A stretch of 29,110 nt of DNA from Lojkania enalia (lineage: Eukaryota > Ascomycota > Dothideomycetes > Pleosporales). A program made the position numbers and the translations under genes. Below, in pieces: positions 1 to 9,780 of this stretch. Numbering within the stretch: position 1 is the first letter of the stretch; every line of letters starts with the position of its first letter. Under the pieces are notes generated by a model. The model had not been told where the DNA came from. It was given only the letters and a program-made list of their open reading frames with translations, and did no database searches. The stretch is taken from assembly GCA_010094045.1 (NCBI GenBank), contig ML986652.1, positions 179,982 through 209,091 on the forward strand, written 5' to 3'.

Positions 1-479
1 TATACTAATAGAGGCTCTTAATATCTAGGATAGTAATTAGTATATATCTATAATAAATAGATGTAATAAAAAATATAATAAACTTACTTCTACTCTAGCT
101 TTAAAACTATAGCTAACTCTTCCTTAAATAGTCCCTTAATAAACTCTTACTATTTATTTTAAACATCCTTACTTTTAAAGCTATTATTTTATAGCTTAAG
201 AAGGCTATTTTAGTATATCTTATATATAACCTTCTATATAGCCCCTCTAGAGCTATATACCCGTAATAGACTATAAGCTGATTCTTATATAGTAGATATA
301 TCTTTCTCTTAACTAGTAGCCTTTAATAGAACTGCTTAGTAACGTCTAAGGCTAATCTCCTAGTTAATATACTCTTATTTTAAGTAGATAACTTTTAATC
401 TTACTTCTAACTAATTATATATTTACTTATAAGTATATATATATATAATAAATAACTATAATAACTTACTAGACTTATA
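1..479. other. No recognisable gene
   Basis: Highly AT-rich sequence with short TA runs (for example around 437-448). No open frame, LTR end or terminal inverted repeat is recognised. It may be the outer part of the element whose remnant lies at 480-1282, but nothing in the sequence proves this. Confidence 0.5.
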
Positions 480-740
480 ATTATTAAAGCGCTTCTCTGC
501 TATAGCTTTAATAGCTTTATCTAACATCTTTTTTTTTTTTTCTTCCCCTAGCGCTATATATTTAGCACTTTTCTATAGCTGCCTCTTCTTAGCACTCTTA
601 GTAGAGCGATCAGCAGCATAGGCACTTTTAATAGCCTTCTCCTTAGTAGTAAGCAATATAGCCTTATCTCTCTATTAGATAGCACGCTTAGTATTACTAA
701 GTATACCTTTAAAGGGTACTATAAGGTTGGTTAGATAGCC
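480..740 (-). pseudogene. Lys/Ala-rich protein remnant, possible transposase C-terminus
   Basis: On the minus strand one frame stays largely open from about 740 down to 480. It predicts a charged, Lys/Ala-rich sequence (TTKEKAIKSAYAADRSTKSA, then KKRQLQKSAKYIALGEEKKK, ending AIAEKRF). Only a few in-frame stops occur, all where Gln is likely. A basic, coiled-coil-prone tail is common at the C-terminus of fungal pogo-like transposases, which is the basis for the tentative call; I cannot identify the family. The run of 13 T at 529-541 encodes the poly-Lys stretch. CA dinucleotides are noticeably more frequent here than elsewhere, so this piece is less RIP-damaged. It could equally be a fragment of another repeat. 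Confidence 0.35.
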
Positions 741-845
741 TTTTTAAGAACCAGCTTAACCGCGTAGTAAAAAGATATATTCGATTTTATAATCTTCTAA
801 TTACCAGCTCTATATTTATTAGTAAACTATAATAAAAGACTAGTA

Positions 846-850
846 TAATT
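846..850. other. Target-site duplication TAATT, left copy
   Basis: TAATT directly precedes the solo LTR at 851 and is repeated directly after it at 1055-1059. A 5-bp duplication is typical of retroviral-type integrase. Confidence 0.85.
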
Positions 851-1054
851 TATTATAGGGGTTTTCGGCTAGTCTACCAAGCTGTATTAGATATCGACGT
901 ATAATATTACGGTTGATATTACGCCGGATATTACGCTGGATATTAGCTAATATACCCCTTTTTCATATACATAAATATGGCCCGCTGGCTATCTTCAATC
1001 AACTAGTTTAGCTCCTTATCTCCCTCCCTAAAACAAGATTCGCCTCTTACCACA
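851..1054. repeat. Solo LTR, copy 1 (204-bp family)
   Basis: A 204-bp unit beginning TATTATAGGG (TGTTATAGGG in the other copy) and ending CTTACCACA, flanked by a perfect TAATT duplication. The same unit recurs at 15122-15325 with its own, different duplication, so each copy is a separate insertion and not one end of a large element. The TG...CA termini and 5-bp duplication mark it as a solo LTR (or a very small terminal-repeat element). Compared with copy 2 it differs at about 20 sites, all transitions, and nearly always carries the T/A state. It contains a run of GATATC-like units (about 890-950) and a TATA-like ACATAAATATGG. Confidence 0.85.
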
Positions 1055-1059
1055 TAATT

Positions 1060-1282
1060 ACTTACCTATATTAACTTCGCCTACTTATCTTAGTCGAAGC
1101 TAACTAGTAGCTCTAATAGCTTTAGTAGTAGTAAGCTATCTGGACTATCGAGAAAATTGTTGTTAATAGGCTCTACTTTAATAGTCGATATTTTATAGAA
1201 ACTATAATAAAAGTATATAATAAATCGAAGATTTAGAGTTATATTAATAAGAGTATAGTAGGAAGAAGAGTTATAGTAGGGT
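1060..1282 (-). pseudogene. Possible continuation of the left-flank remnant
   Basis: On the minus strand a frame reads through this stretch with stops only at Gln-like positions. It contains a Leu-rich segment (SPDSLLLLKLLELL) followed by FDQDKQAKLIQVSNY. After removal of the solo LTR it would join sequence left of 850, but the best frame there differs from that of the Lys-rich block at 480-740, so a frameshift or intron would be needed. Function is not recognised. Confidence 0.2.
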
Positions 1283-1287
1283 ATTAG
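1283..1287. other. Target-site duplication ATTAG of Gypsy-A, left copy
   Basis: ATTAG sits immediately outside the left LTR and again immediately outside the right LTR at 26745-26749. With these borders both LTRs are exactly 541 bp, which supports the border choice. Confidence 0.85.
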
Positions 1288-1828
1288 TATTACTAACCTA
1301 TATACTATTAGTATATATAACGACCGCTGTTATAGTTATATATATACTAGAGTCTTATTTATATTAGATTAGTTAGAGGTAGTAGCTTTAGTAATAAGAG
1401 AGTATTAGAATCGCTGGTACTTTAAATATAACAAATATATTCTTAGAAGTCTAATATAGTAATAAGATAAATTTATAAGAATAACTATATAGAATTTAAT
1501 CTATTAAAAAGATTTTCTATCTTATATAGTTAGGTCTAAGACTGCTAAACCTAGCTTATTAGGTCTGTTAGATCTATTAGGTCCGTTCTACTATACCTAA
1601 TACTTCTACTATTATTATATATATAGGTTGTGCTATACCTTATTATCTAGCTAATTATCTCCCTAGTTTTTATAGTCCTACTACTTACTATCTAATAATT
1701 AGTCTTTAATATACTTCTATCTATTATTATCTTATTAATTCTTATCCAAGTTGACCTATATAGTAGCTAATATTAGATTAAGCCCTAACTATAGAAGCGG
1801 TACCTTTTAGCGTTCTATATTTATAATA
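1288..1828 (-). repeat. Gypsy-A 3' LTR
   Basis: A 541-bp direct repeat of 26204-26744. Read on the minus strand it starts TATTATAAATATAG (TGTTATAA before RIP) and ends GGTTAGTAATA (GGTTAGTAACA), giving TGTTA...TAACA ends. The two copies differ by scattered transitions. The polypurine tract lies directly inside it at 1829-1844, marking it as the 3' LTR of a minus-strand element. Confidence 0.9.
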
Positions 1829-1844
1829 CCTACTCCCCCCTTTA
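1829..1844 (-). other. Polypurine tract of Gypsy-A
   Basis: The minus strand reads AAAGGGGGGAGTAGG directly upstream of the 3' LTR. This is the expected plus-strand DNA priming site. Runs of G survive here because RIP mainly removes CA/TG. Confidence 0.85.
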
Positions 1845-2229
1845 TAGGTTTATTCCGAAGCTCTTTAATCTATTACTTTACCTTTTCTATCTAGATATAG
1901 TATTCTACTATCTTTAGTAGCTTATTCTAGCTTCTAATATATTCTATATAGGTATACTATAGTATTATATCTATATTTTTCCGTTCTAAGGTTAATACAT
2001 TATATATTTTAGTAGGTCCTACTTAGCTTATAAATATAACCCTATTCTTCTTTCTTTTCTCTTTCTACTATATTAAAGGTTTAACGCGAAAATACCTCTA
2101 CTTATAACTATTATACTAGTTACTTAATTCTTTTACTAGGCGTTATAATAGATCTATCTTACTATTATTCGAACTATTAGTTTATAAACTATAACTATTA
2201 TAATAATACTACTCTTTCTTCTATATATA

Positions 2230-2660
2230 GAGAGTATTTTTCTTAGGGTTTATCTTATAATCTTTCTCTAACCGAGGGTACCCTTTACTATTTTCTAGCG
2301 AATATATTAAAGGCTTATAAGAAGTCTATCTTTACCTATTAAAATTTTATAGCTACTAAGAAAGAGGAGATTTATTATCTTAAGGAATCTATATATTACT
2401 ATTATACAGCTCTTTCTCGCCTAGAGTATATAGAGAAACGCGTCCGTTTTCTAGAAGAGTATAGTCTAAATCTTGGGAAACGAGAGGTAAAGTTAATAGA
2501 AGAGTAAGAGAAGTTAGAGGAAGAGAAGAGAAGGTCCGCTAGATCCGAAGCACTTTTTACTACCGTTCTAAGTTCTATATAAGAGGCTCTTTTTATATTA
2601 CTACTATTATTACTTTCTAACTAGACTTTACTTAATAATCTATTATTCTAGCCTTCTAGT
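2230..2660 (+). pseudogene. Antisense coiled-coil ORF in the 3' part of Gypsy-A
   Basis: The plus strand, opposite to Gypsy-A gag-pol, has a frame with only about four stops over some 110 codons between 2310 and 2640, in a region where stops are otherwise dense. It predicts a highly charged helical protein: KKEEIYYLKES, then LSRLEYIEKRVRFLEEY, then KREVKLIEEQEKLEEEKRRS. Leu and Ile spacing fits a coiled coil. The same frame can be followed upstream to about 2230 with stops at Gln-like positions; the true start cannot be fixed. Its end converges on, and slightly overlaps, the 3' end of the pol frame near 2575-2640. Gypsy-C has a similar antisense coiled-coil frame in the same place. Function unknown. 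Confidence 0.5.
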
Positions 2661-5600
2661 AAAACTCCTTTAGCTTTGTAGTATAGTTAGTTAGGTTCTA
2701 TATTAGTTCTTATAAACTTTCCTCTTATAGGTATCCTTTCTACTTTACTAGATACTTCTACTAACGTCTAAACCGCTTTTTTACTAGTATATATTCTACT
2801 TTATATTTCTATTCTAGTTCTATATTAATAGTTTCTTATAGTAGTATATTATCTAGCGCTGGTTCTAGTTTTAACTTATAAAATACCGGATATATCTTTA
2901 TATTACTTAGTAGTCTTAATTTAAAATTTATAAGTCTAACCTATTCTTTAATTAAAAATAGTCCTATTCTTTTATAGTCTAACTTTTTTTATAGGTCTCT
3001 TAGTCTTTAAGTTTTTTGTTAATAAGAAAACTTTACCCCTCTTTTTAAAGGTTAGTCTCTTAATTCTTAATTTATTAGCCTATTCTACTATTCTAAAGTT
3101 TCTTAACTAAATCTTTTCCTTAAGCTAATTGTAGATTTCCTTTATTTCTTTAGCTTTCTAGTCTACTAGTAGAACTAGAGATTCTTTCTTATTCTATTCC
3201 TAATACGTAATAACTTTCCATCTATAATTAGCTTTAAAAGGCGTAGTTTTTATAGTACTTTAAATTATTCTATTATAAACTATCTATACTATAGGTAATA
3301 ATTTAACCTAATTATCTTATTATTTATTAATATATATCTTTAAATACGTTTCTAGATTCTAGTTAACTTATTCTATCTAACCGTCTATTTATAGGTAGAA
3401 ACTAGTTAATATCTATTATTAAATTCCTATCTTTTCTATCTATTCCTACTAGTATTTAGATGTAAACAACTTATCTCTATCTAAAGTAATATACTTTAAA
3501 ACTCTATACTTTATAAATACTATATATAATAACTTATATATTAATTTAGATACTATTATTATTTCTAAGATTAGTCTAAAATATATATATTTTATTAGTT
3601 AATCTACTATATTTATAATTATATTATATCCTCTTCCTAACTCTAGTTTTATTAACTCTAGTAACTTAGTTATAAAGTTAATTATAATCTACTCCTATAG
3701 TTCTTTAAGTATTTCTAATAGCTATAAGCATCTATAAAGCTTATATCTTATAGTCTTATTCTTTCTATATTCTAAATATTCGTAGAATATATCTTATATT
3801 TCTCTTCTTATATTAGTAAGAGTAAAGCTCTTTCTTAGCCTTTACTCTATTTCTACTACTCCTAGGTATTCCTATTCTAGTAATTCGTGTAATTCTTTTA
3901 TTATCCGCTATTATATATATAGGTATATATATAGTTGTTTTTAAGTTACGTTTTTAATTGTTTTTACTTCTTTACTACTTATTAGATATTACTCTACTAT
4001 CTATATATCTCTTAGCTTTTACTACTAAGTTTACTCTAGCATAGTTAATTTTATAACTTAGGTAACTTGTAGGTAGTTATATACGAGAGATTTATCTAAT
4101 TCTTATCTTAGGATCGCGTCTCTTTTATACCTTTCTTTAGTTATATAGTTAGCTCTATAACTTAGTACGTCTGTAGCTGCGTTTTTTAACTCTTTCCGGT
4201 ATATTATCTTAAAGTTATAGTCTACTAGACGTTCTATCTATTATATTTATCTTCTTATAAGTTTTTTTATTATTATAAAGTATATAAGGTTTTTATAGTC
4301 TATTTAGACTTTAAATAAGTATTTAGTTTCTACTAAATATACTCGCTATTCTCTTAACGCTTTAACTATTACTAATAGTTCTTTATCGTATATATTATAG
4401 TTAAGTTCTTCTAGTTTTATTTTCCTTAAAAAGTAAGCTTATAGCTTCTACTTTCTATCTTCGTTTTACTAACTTAAACAAGCGCCTATTACTTTATCTA
4501 AAGCATTAGTTTCTACTTAGAATTACTTCTCTAGATCTAGTATCTTTAGTATTAATATTAAGGTAAAATAGGTTTTTAGTTTTTTAAAGGCTTTTTACTA
4601 CGCTTCTTACTACTTAAACTCTTTTTCTTTCTTAGTAATTTCTATTAAAGGTGCTACTACTCTAGAGTACCTACTTATAAATTTTCTATAGAAATTCGCG
4701 AAGCTTAAGAAGAATTAAACTTATTTAATTAAGGTAGATACTAGCTATTCTAGTATTACTTTCACTTTTTCTTATTCTATTTTAATACTATTTCTAATTA
4801 TCTAAAATCCTAGAAACTCTATTTCTATTTTATAAAACTCGTATTTTTCTAGGGTTATAAGTAACTTATACTCTTATAGTTTTACTAGTACTTTTCTAAT
4901 ATATTCCTTATACTCTCTTAGCAATCTATTTATATAGACTAGAATATTATTTAAATATACTATTATAAATATATTTAAGTATTCCTTTAATACATTATTT
5001 ATAACTGTTTAGAAGGTTACTAGTATATTTATAAGTCTAAATAGTATTACTAGATATTTAAAAAGACCTTCTCTTATTTTAAATACTATTTTCTATTTAT
5101 AGCTCTTCTTTATCTAAATTTAGTAGTATTCTTCTCTTATATTAAATTTTATAAACTACTTAACTCTTTATAATTAACTTATAAGCTCTATTATCTTAGG
5201 TAATAGATATCTATTTTTTTTAGTTATATTATTTAGTTATCTATAGTCTACGTATAATTTTAGTTTACCGTTCTTTTTAGGTATAAATAGTATTAGTAAT
5301 ACTATTTTACTCTAGTTTAGTTATATATACTCTCTTACTAAATTCTTTTAGATATACTTTTTAAGTTCCTCTTTTTATTCTTAGTTTAAGTTATATATTA
5401 GACTAGATTTTAGTTTCTTTTTATTCTTAATAATAATCTTATAGTTATATTTCTTATATTTAAGTAATCCTCTATTTTCCGCTTCTTTATATAGCTTTAT
5501 AAATTCGCTATAATCCTCTTAGATTTCTTAAAATATACTATTATTCTATAGTTTATTATATACTTTTTAAACTATAATAATACCTAATATCTATTTTATC

Positions 5601-5789
5601 TTTTTAAGATATCTTACTATCTAGCTACTAATACTCTCTATATTAACTATAGATCTAAGAGACGTTTTACCTTATACTATCCTACTATCTATTCTATTTT
5701 AGATCGGCTCTATAACTTATAAACTATTTCTTACTACTAATCTACTCTAGAATTATATTTAGCTAGCTAGTCTATACTTAATAATATAA
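2575..5789 (-). pseudogene. pol: Gypsy-A pol: RT, RNase H, integrase, chromodomain
   Basis: Read on the minus strand. Just inside 5789 come the last residues of the protease (IILLSIDQLAKYNSRVD). RT begins near 5290 with FIPKKNGKLKLYVDYRQLNN. The RT catalytic box at 4946-4957 reads YLNN instead of YLDD, both Asp codons having become AAT. RNase H covers about 4200-4650. The integrase core near 3340-3500 shows DRDKLFTSKY and SFYLQIDGQIEQVNQ (usual form STAFHPQTDGQTERVNQ), followed by a GPY/F-type C-terminal region near 2880-3000. A chromodomain follows at about 2690-2800 (YKVEYILVKKRFRRQQKYLV then KQKGY). Many in-frame stops and the lost RT aspartates make it non-functional. Confidence 0.88.
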
Positions 5790-5791
5790 TA
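5790..5791. other. TA target duplication of Pogo-A, left copy
   Basis: TA flanks the left terminal inverted repeat and recurs at 16563-16564 outside the right one. TA duplication is the rule for Tc1/mariner/pogo elements. Nearby AT-rich sequence leaves a shift of a few bases possible. Confidence 0.6.
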
Positions 5792-5828
5792 TAAGTAGTA
5801 AGCGAGTATGCTAGGTAAGCGAGCGTGC
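5792..5828 (+). repeat. Pogo-A left terminal inverted repeat
   Basis: It starts TAAGTAGTAAGCGAG and contains TAAGCGAG twice at 17-bp spacing. The right end (16526-16562), read in reverse complement, starts TAAGTAGTAAATAAG. Most differences fit RIP-type transitions. The repeated inner motif is probably a transposase binding site (inference). Confidence 0.7.
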
Positions 5829-5959
5829 TACTTTATTAACTTTTTTAACTATTTTAGCGATATATTATTACAACGTATTAAAATACTATAAATATAATAT
5901 ATATCCTTAATTAAGTAGTATTTATAATATCCTTCTCGTATATATATAAGTTATACTTA

Positions 5960-6356
5960 GTCTCTCTACAGCGACTATAATATATAGAAGCCTACTAACT
6001 AGTACCTAATCGCGTCTTACCTTAATATATTTCGCCCTCTAACTACGACTTAACCGCTATTTAAGTAATAATCTTCTCTTCCTCTATTTTTAATAAGGTG
6101 CCTTACTTCTAAATCCGCTTCTTTTTATACTATTTACGCGTTATAACAGTTTTATTTACTTTCTTAAAGCTAGCAACTTAACTCTTTAGTAATATAGCTG
6201 AATAAAGTATTATCTTAATACCTTTTTTAAGGTAATTAATTGCTATAATAATAGAAGTAGATAATAAGCTTTTATACCTTCGAATCTAATTGCGAATTAA
6301 TATTAATTAAACCTTTAATTTATACTAGTTGCTTAATATTTTAGCTTCTTATAATA
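5960..6356 (-). pseudogene. Pogo-A transposase, C-terminal part
   Basis: The minus-strand frame reads VASFKKVNKTVITRKQYKKK and then RIQKQGTLLKIEEEKIITQI. This matches the typical C-terminal basic segment of fungal pogo-like transposases, a coiled coil followed by an (R/K)RIQxGGTL-type motif. Stops interrupt it at Gln-like codons. Upstream it connects to the DDE domain at 8223-9334 once Pogo-B is removed. Confidence 0.7.
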
Positions 6357-6358
6357 TA
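6357..6358. other. TA target duplication of Pogo-B, left copy
   Basis: TA precedes the left end of Pogo-B and is repeated at 8221-8222. Confidence 0.75.
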
Positions 6359-6402
6359 CAGCATAAGCGAGCTAATTACCTAAGCGAGCTGATTATAATG
6401 CT
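6359..6402 (+). repeat. Pogo-B left terminal inverted repeat
   Basis: Contains TAAGCGAGC twice with a 17-bp period (TAAGCGAGCTGATCACC in the better-preserved right copy). It matches the reverse complement of 8177-8220 apart from transitions. Confidence 0.85.
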
Positions 6403-6559
6403 AAGACTATACTAAAATCGCGACTACTTTTCGTAAAATATTATACTTTCTTATATTCTATTATACTATATAGTATAATAGCCTATTCTTCTATATCTAT
6501 AGTATTATTTTTATACGTCTATAAGTTATACTTAGCCTTGCTATACTACCTACAGCACT

Positions 6560-8135
6560 TTTAAATTAGCTGGTCTCTATTAACGCGCGCCTTCTTCCTA
6601 CTCTTCTTCCTATTAGTATAAGCGCTAAACTCTTTTAGAGTAGTTAATTAAGCGCCTTCTTTAATTGTTAGGTTATCTTCCTTCTATATACGCTTTCTTT
6701 TATACGATTAACGTTATATGGTAGCCTTATTAGCTGCTTAAAGCTTAGTAACCTAAGCGCATAATAGTACGTTTTTATATATTATATATATAGTACCCTT
6801 TATAAACTATTTAAACGCCTCTACTATTAAAGTAGATAAGCTATCTAGGTACTTTTAAACTCTTAATTAAACGTACGTAGATTAAGACTTAAATTCGATA
6901 GGATTACTTAGTTTTTTTAACTCTTAAGGAGTATCTTCGACTATAGAAGGTATTAGTATAAATAGTCGAACTTTAAACTTTAATAGTACTATATCTAGGT
7001 CGAATAGAACTAGGTTAGCACCTCGAAAGCTATTTAGGATATCGCTCTTTATAATTGCTACGTTAAAAGCTACTTTAAAGTAGGGTAAGAACTCGATTTT
7101 TATAATATAATTAATATAACCGCGTATTAGCTGCTCGACTTATCGCCCGTACGCAGTCTTTAAAGGCGAGAAACAACCTATATCTAATAGTTGTAGTAGG
7201 TGCGATAAATGTAGAGGTATATAGAGAGTAATAATATTCTTTTCCTCGCAGAGCTGCCTAAATTTAAGCGAGTTATAGCTCTTATAGCCGTCGAGAATTA
7301 GCAATTAATATATACTAATAGTACGATTCTTTATATACGCGTTAAAGTACTTTAACTACTTAATACTAATATTATTTATTGTCCAGCCGTTATCAGTAAC
7401 CTATATAGCCTAGGTTAGTAGAATATTATCTTCTTTATACTATATAGAGAGGTAGTAGGTATCTATAAAAATAATAAAAGGTAGTATTATCTATCCTATC
7501 GCGTTAATACCCTAGATAACTATAGTCTACTCACAATTACCTAGCTAGAGCTACTTTAGTTAATTTCGTTTCTTAGAGTTAGTAACTACTACTCCTATTA
7601 ATATTACGCCTATTATAAAGCCTAATTTATTAAAGTTGTATATATCTTCGTTAATAATACTATATTTAGCCTTTATATTCTATATAAGGTAGAACCAGCC
7701 TCCTATAACCTTAAGATCCTCGTATTTAGCTCTTAAATAGTTATACTTTCGATTAAATTTAACCTTAAGTTTAGGCGTACGTTTAATAAAGTTCTCTACC
7801 TAGTTCTTTCTAATCTAGCTAGCAGAGTACGCAGCTAGTAGTAAATTAGCTATATCTTAAATAGTAGTAAGCTACAGCGGAAAATCTTTTATATCTAGAT
7901 CTAGTATATACTAAAAAATTACCTACTCCTTAGTCTTACTAAACTTTATTAAATTAGGCCGGTAATCGTGTTATAAAGCTGTTCCTCGCCTTTATATACT
8001 AAGTATATTTTAGAAGATATTATAGATTAATATAATACGACGTATAGTTAGTATTATATCTTATTAAAGAGTTTAGAGTATAAGCTGTATTCTAACTTCT
8101 TTCTAAATTAATTCTACAGTTATTAGTTATAGTAT
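6560..8135 (-). pseudogene. Pogo-B transposase (HTH + DDE), RIP pseudogene
   Basis: The transposase would cut and reinsert the element at TA sites. Reading down the minus strand there is an N-terminal helix-turn-helix (LTIRRIILIYNIFQNILS, usual form TIRRAARIYNVPQNTLS). A CENP-B/Tc5-type binding segment follows (VIFQYILDLDIKDF, usual ILDLDARGFPP), then a DDE_1 catalytic domain. The first catalytic Asp is lost: YNFNKLGF has AAT at 7629-7631. The second is kept in LILDGYKSYNSLKF (GAC, 7290-7292) and the third in LLDIGCFSPLK (GAT, 7182-7184). The C-terminus has the basic motif YKRKRIQKEDNLTIKEGAQL. Stops occur mainly at Gln codons. It is better preserved than Pogo-A and belongs to a related but distinct subfamily. 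Confidence 0.88.
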
Positions 8136-8176
8136 AATACTATAAAATATAATTATTATAATTTTAGTAGAGTTTT

Positions 8177-8220
8177 AGTATTATTATCAGCTCGCTTAGG
8201 TGATCAGCTCGCTTATACTA
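8177..8220 (-). repeat. Pogo-B right terminal inverted repeat
   Basis: Reverse complement starts TAGTATAAGCGAGCTGATCA and carries the second TAAGCGAGC unit 17 bp later. It pairs with 6359-6402. Confidence 0.85.
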
Positions 8221-8222
8221 TA

Positions 8223-9334
8223 CGTTATAAGAACCTTTAGTATAGGTAGTATTAGTATATAAAGCTTTATATTAAGCTTTAATATTACTACTTCTAGATT
8301 ATATAGAACTAAACCGGCTCCTTAAAAGCTTACGCAGATATTATTCTTTATAATTAATTACTAGTAGGTAATATAGAAAGCTGGAAGGAACTTAAGCTTT
8401 ATAATATAATTAATATAGTCGTGGATTAGACTTTTAATCTAACTGCTATACGCTCGCTTTAATAGTAAGAAGTAACCTATATTAAGAAGCTATAAGAGGT
8501 ATAATAAGTACGACAGTATATAAAGAATATAGATCTTATTCTCCATATAGATTGTCTAGAATTTAAGCGAGTTATAACTCTTATAGCTATTAAGAATAAG
8601 TAGTTACTATACGCCTACTCGACGGTCCTTTATATATATAATAAAGTACTTTAGCTACTTAACTCTAAGATTATTAGTTATCCATCTATTATCGCTTAGT
8701 CTAATAGCCCAATTCTTAGATATATTATCACCCTTATACTAGGTAGAAAGGTAGTATTAGCTAGTAAAGATAATAAAAGGCGGAATCGCCTACCTAGTAG
8801 TATTAATTCCCTAGATTACTGTAACCTACTTATAATTCTCTAGCTGTATAGCTTTTAGCTAACTATATTTTTCTAAGCTAGTAATAACTAGTTTAAGTAA
8901 TATCTTACCTATTATAAAGCCAGCTTTATTAAAATTGTAGACATCCTTATTATAGATACTATATATAGCTTTTATACGCGCTATAAGCTTAAACTAGATC
9001 CTAATAATCTTAGAATCTTTATATAAAGCTCTCTAATAATTGTATAATCGATTAAATTATATTTTAAAACTATTTATTTACTTAATAAAGTTTCTAGACT
9101 ATTTCTAACTAACCTATTTAGCGCTGTACTTAGTAAGTAGCTTATCTACTATATCTTATATAATATCTAAAGAGGGTATAAATCCTCGTAAATCTAGGTT
9201 AAGTATATATATAATAATAGCCTTCTCTTCTAGTTTAGTAAGCTTTTTTAAATTTAGCTTACAATTATATTATATAGTAATTTCGTCGTATTATTAACGT
9301 ATTATTCTTTAAGAGATGTTATATATAGAAGTAG
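8223..9334 (-). pseudogene. Pogo-A transposase, central part with DDE domain
   Basis: The minus-strand frame gives the end of the helix-turn-helix (SIYNIS), then CKLNLKKLTKLEEKAI and IYILNLDLRGF (binding domain), then the DDE_1 domain. All three catalytic positions now read Asn: VYNFNKAGF, LILNSYKSYNSLKF, and LLQLLNIGYF (usual LLQPLDVGCF). Stops are frequent. The upstream codons continue at 16385-16472 beyond Gypsy-C, using the AGTAG duplication as junction. The downstream codons continue at 6356 and lower. Confidence 0.85.
9330..9334. other. Target-site duplication AGTAG of Gypsy-C, left copy
   Basis: AGTAG immediately precedes the 5' LTR and is repeated at 16380-16384 immediately after the 3' LTR. 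It lies within Pogo-A transposase codons. Confidence 0.88.
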
Positions 9335-9667
9335 TATTATAGATGCCTTATAAGAATCCCCGTACTAGACCTAATCGAGATTTAAGACTTTATATAGCTA
9401 GAAGAATAAGGTTAATACGAGATATATAACGCGCTCAGTAGCTTAGTTAACTAAGTAACTAAATAGAAAGAAATAGTAAGAGAACTAAATTATATTTAAT
9501 TACTTTACAACTCTAACCTTTATAGCTCTTTATAGTTAACTTAAATATCCTTTATATACTCTACTTACGTACTTCTATTATAAGCCTATAAGAATAATCC
9601 TCTTATAGTACGTGATTACTCTTAGTTATTACCCTATCCTGCACCTAGCTAATTAGAGGCTATTATA
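9335..9667 (+). repeat. Gypsy-C 5' LTR
   Basis: 333 bp, starting TATTATAGATGCC (TGTTATAGATG before RIP) and ending GAGGCTATTATA. The copy at 16013-16379 is 34 bp longer because of a palindromic insertion; elsewhere the two differ by transitions. Confidence 0.88.
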
Positions 9668-9780
9668 CTTTAACTACCCTTATAAGGCTAGAAGAAGTAA
9701 GACTAGTTAAACTATCCTAGTTATAAGGAAAGAAATACCTTCGGTAAGTAACGTAGGAAACTTATACAAGCAGAATATTA
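9668..9780 (+). other. Gypsy-C leader with possible primer-binding region
   Basis: The interior begins CTTTAACTACCCTTATAAGG. The octamer TAACTACC starts at the fourth base after the LTR, as it does in Gypsy-A on its strand (TAATAACTACC). It may be part of the primer-binding site, but the TGG that a tRNA primer would predict is not present here, so this is tentative. Confidence 0.3.

Larger units (their letters stand above)
6359..8220 (-). mobile_element. Pogo-B: complete-length pogo/Fot1-like transposon (1862 bp)
   Basis: Inverted repeats of about 44 bp occur at 6359-6402 and 8177-8220, flanked by TA. The left end starts CAGCATAAGCGAGC; the right end in reverse complement starts TAGTATAAGCGAGC. 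The element lies wholly inside Pogo-A, so it is younger. One transposase pseudogene fills most of it on the minus strand. Confidence 0.88.

Noticed and set aside
430..455. TA run as a microsatellite of interest or CRISPR-like repeat
   Set aside because: Simple TA tracts are common throughout this RIP-mutated window. No regularly spaced repeat-spacer array exists.
6359..8220. Pogo-B as an active autonomous transposon
   Set aside because: It has full length and good ends, but its transposase contains multiple stops and the first catalytic Asp reads Asn.
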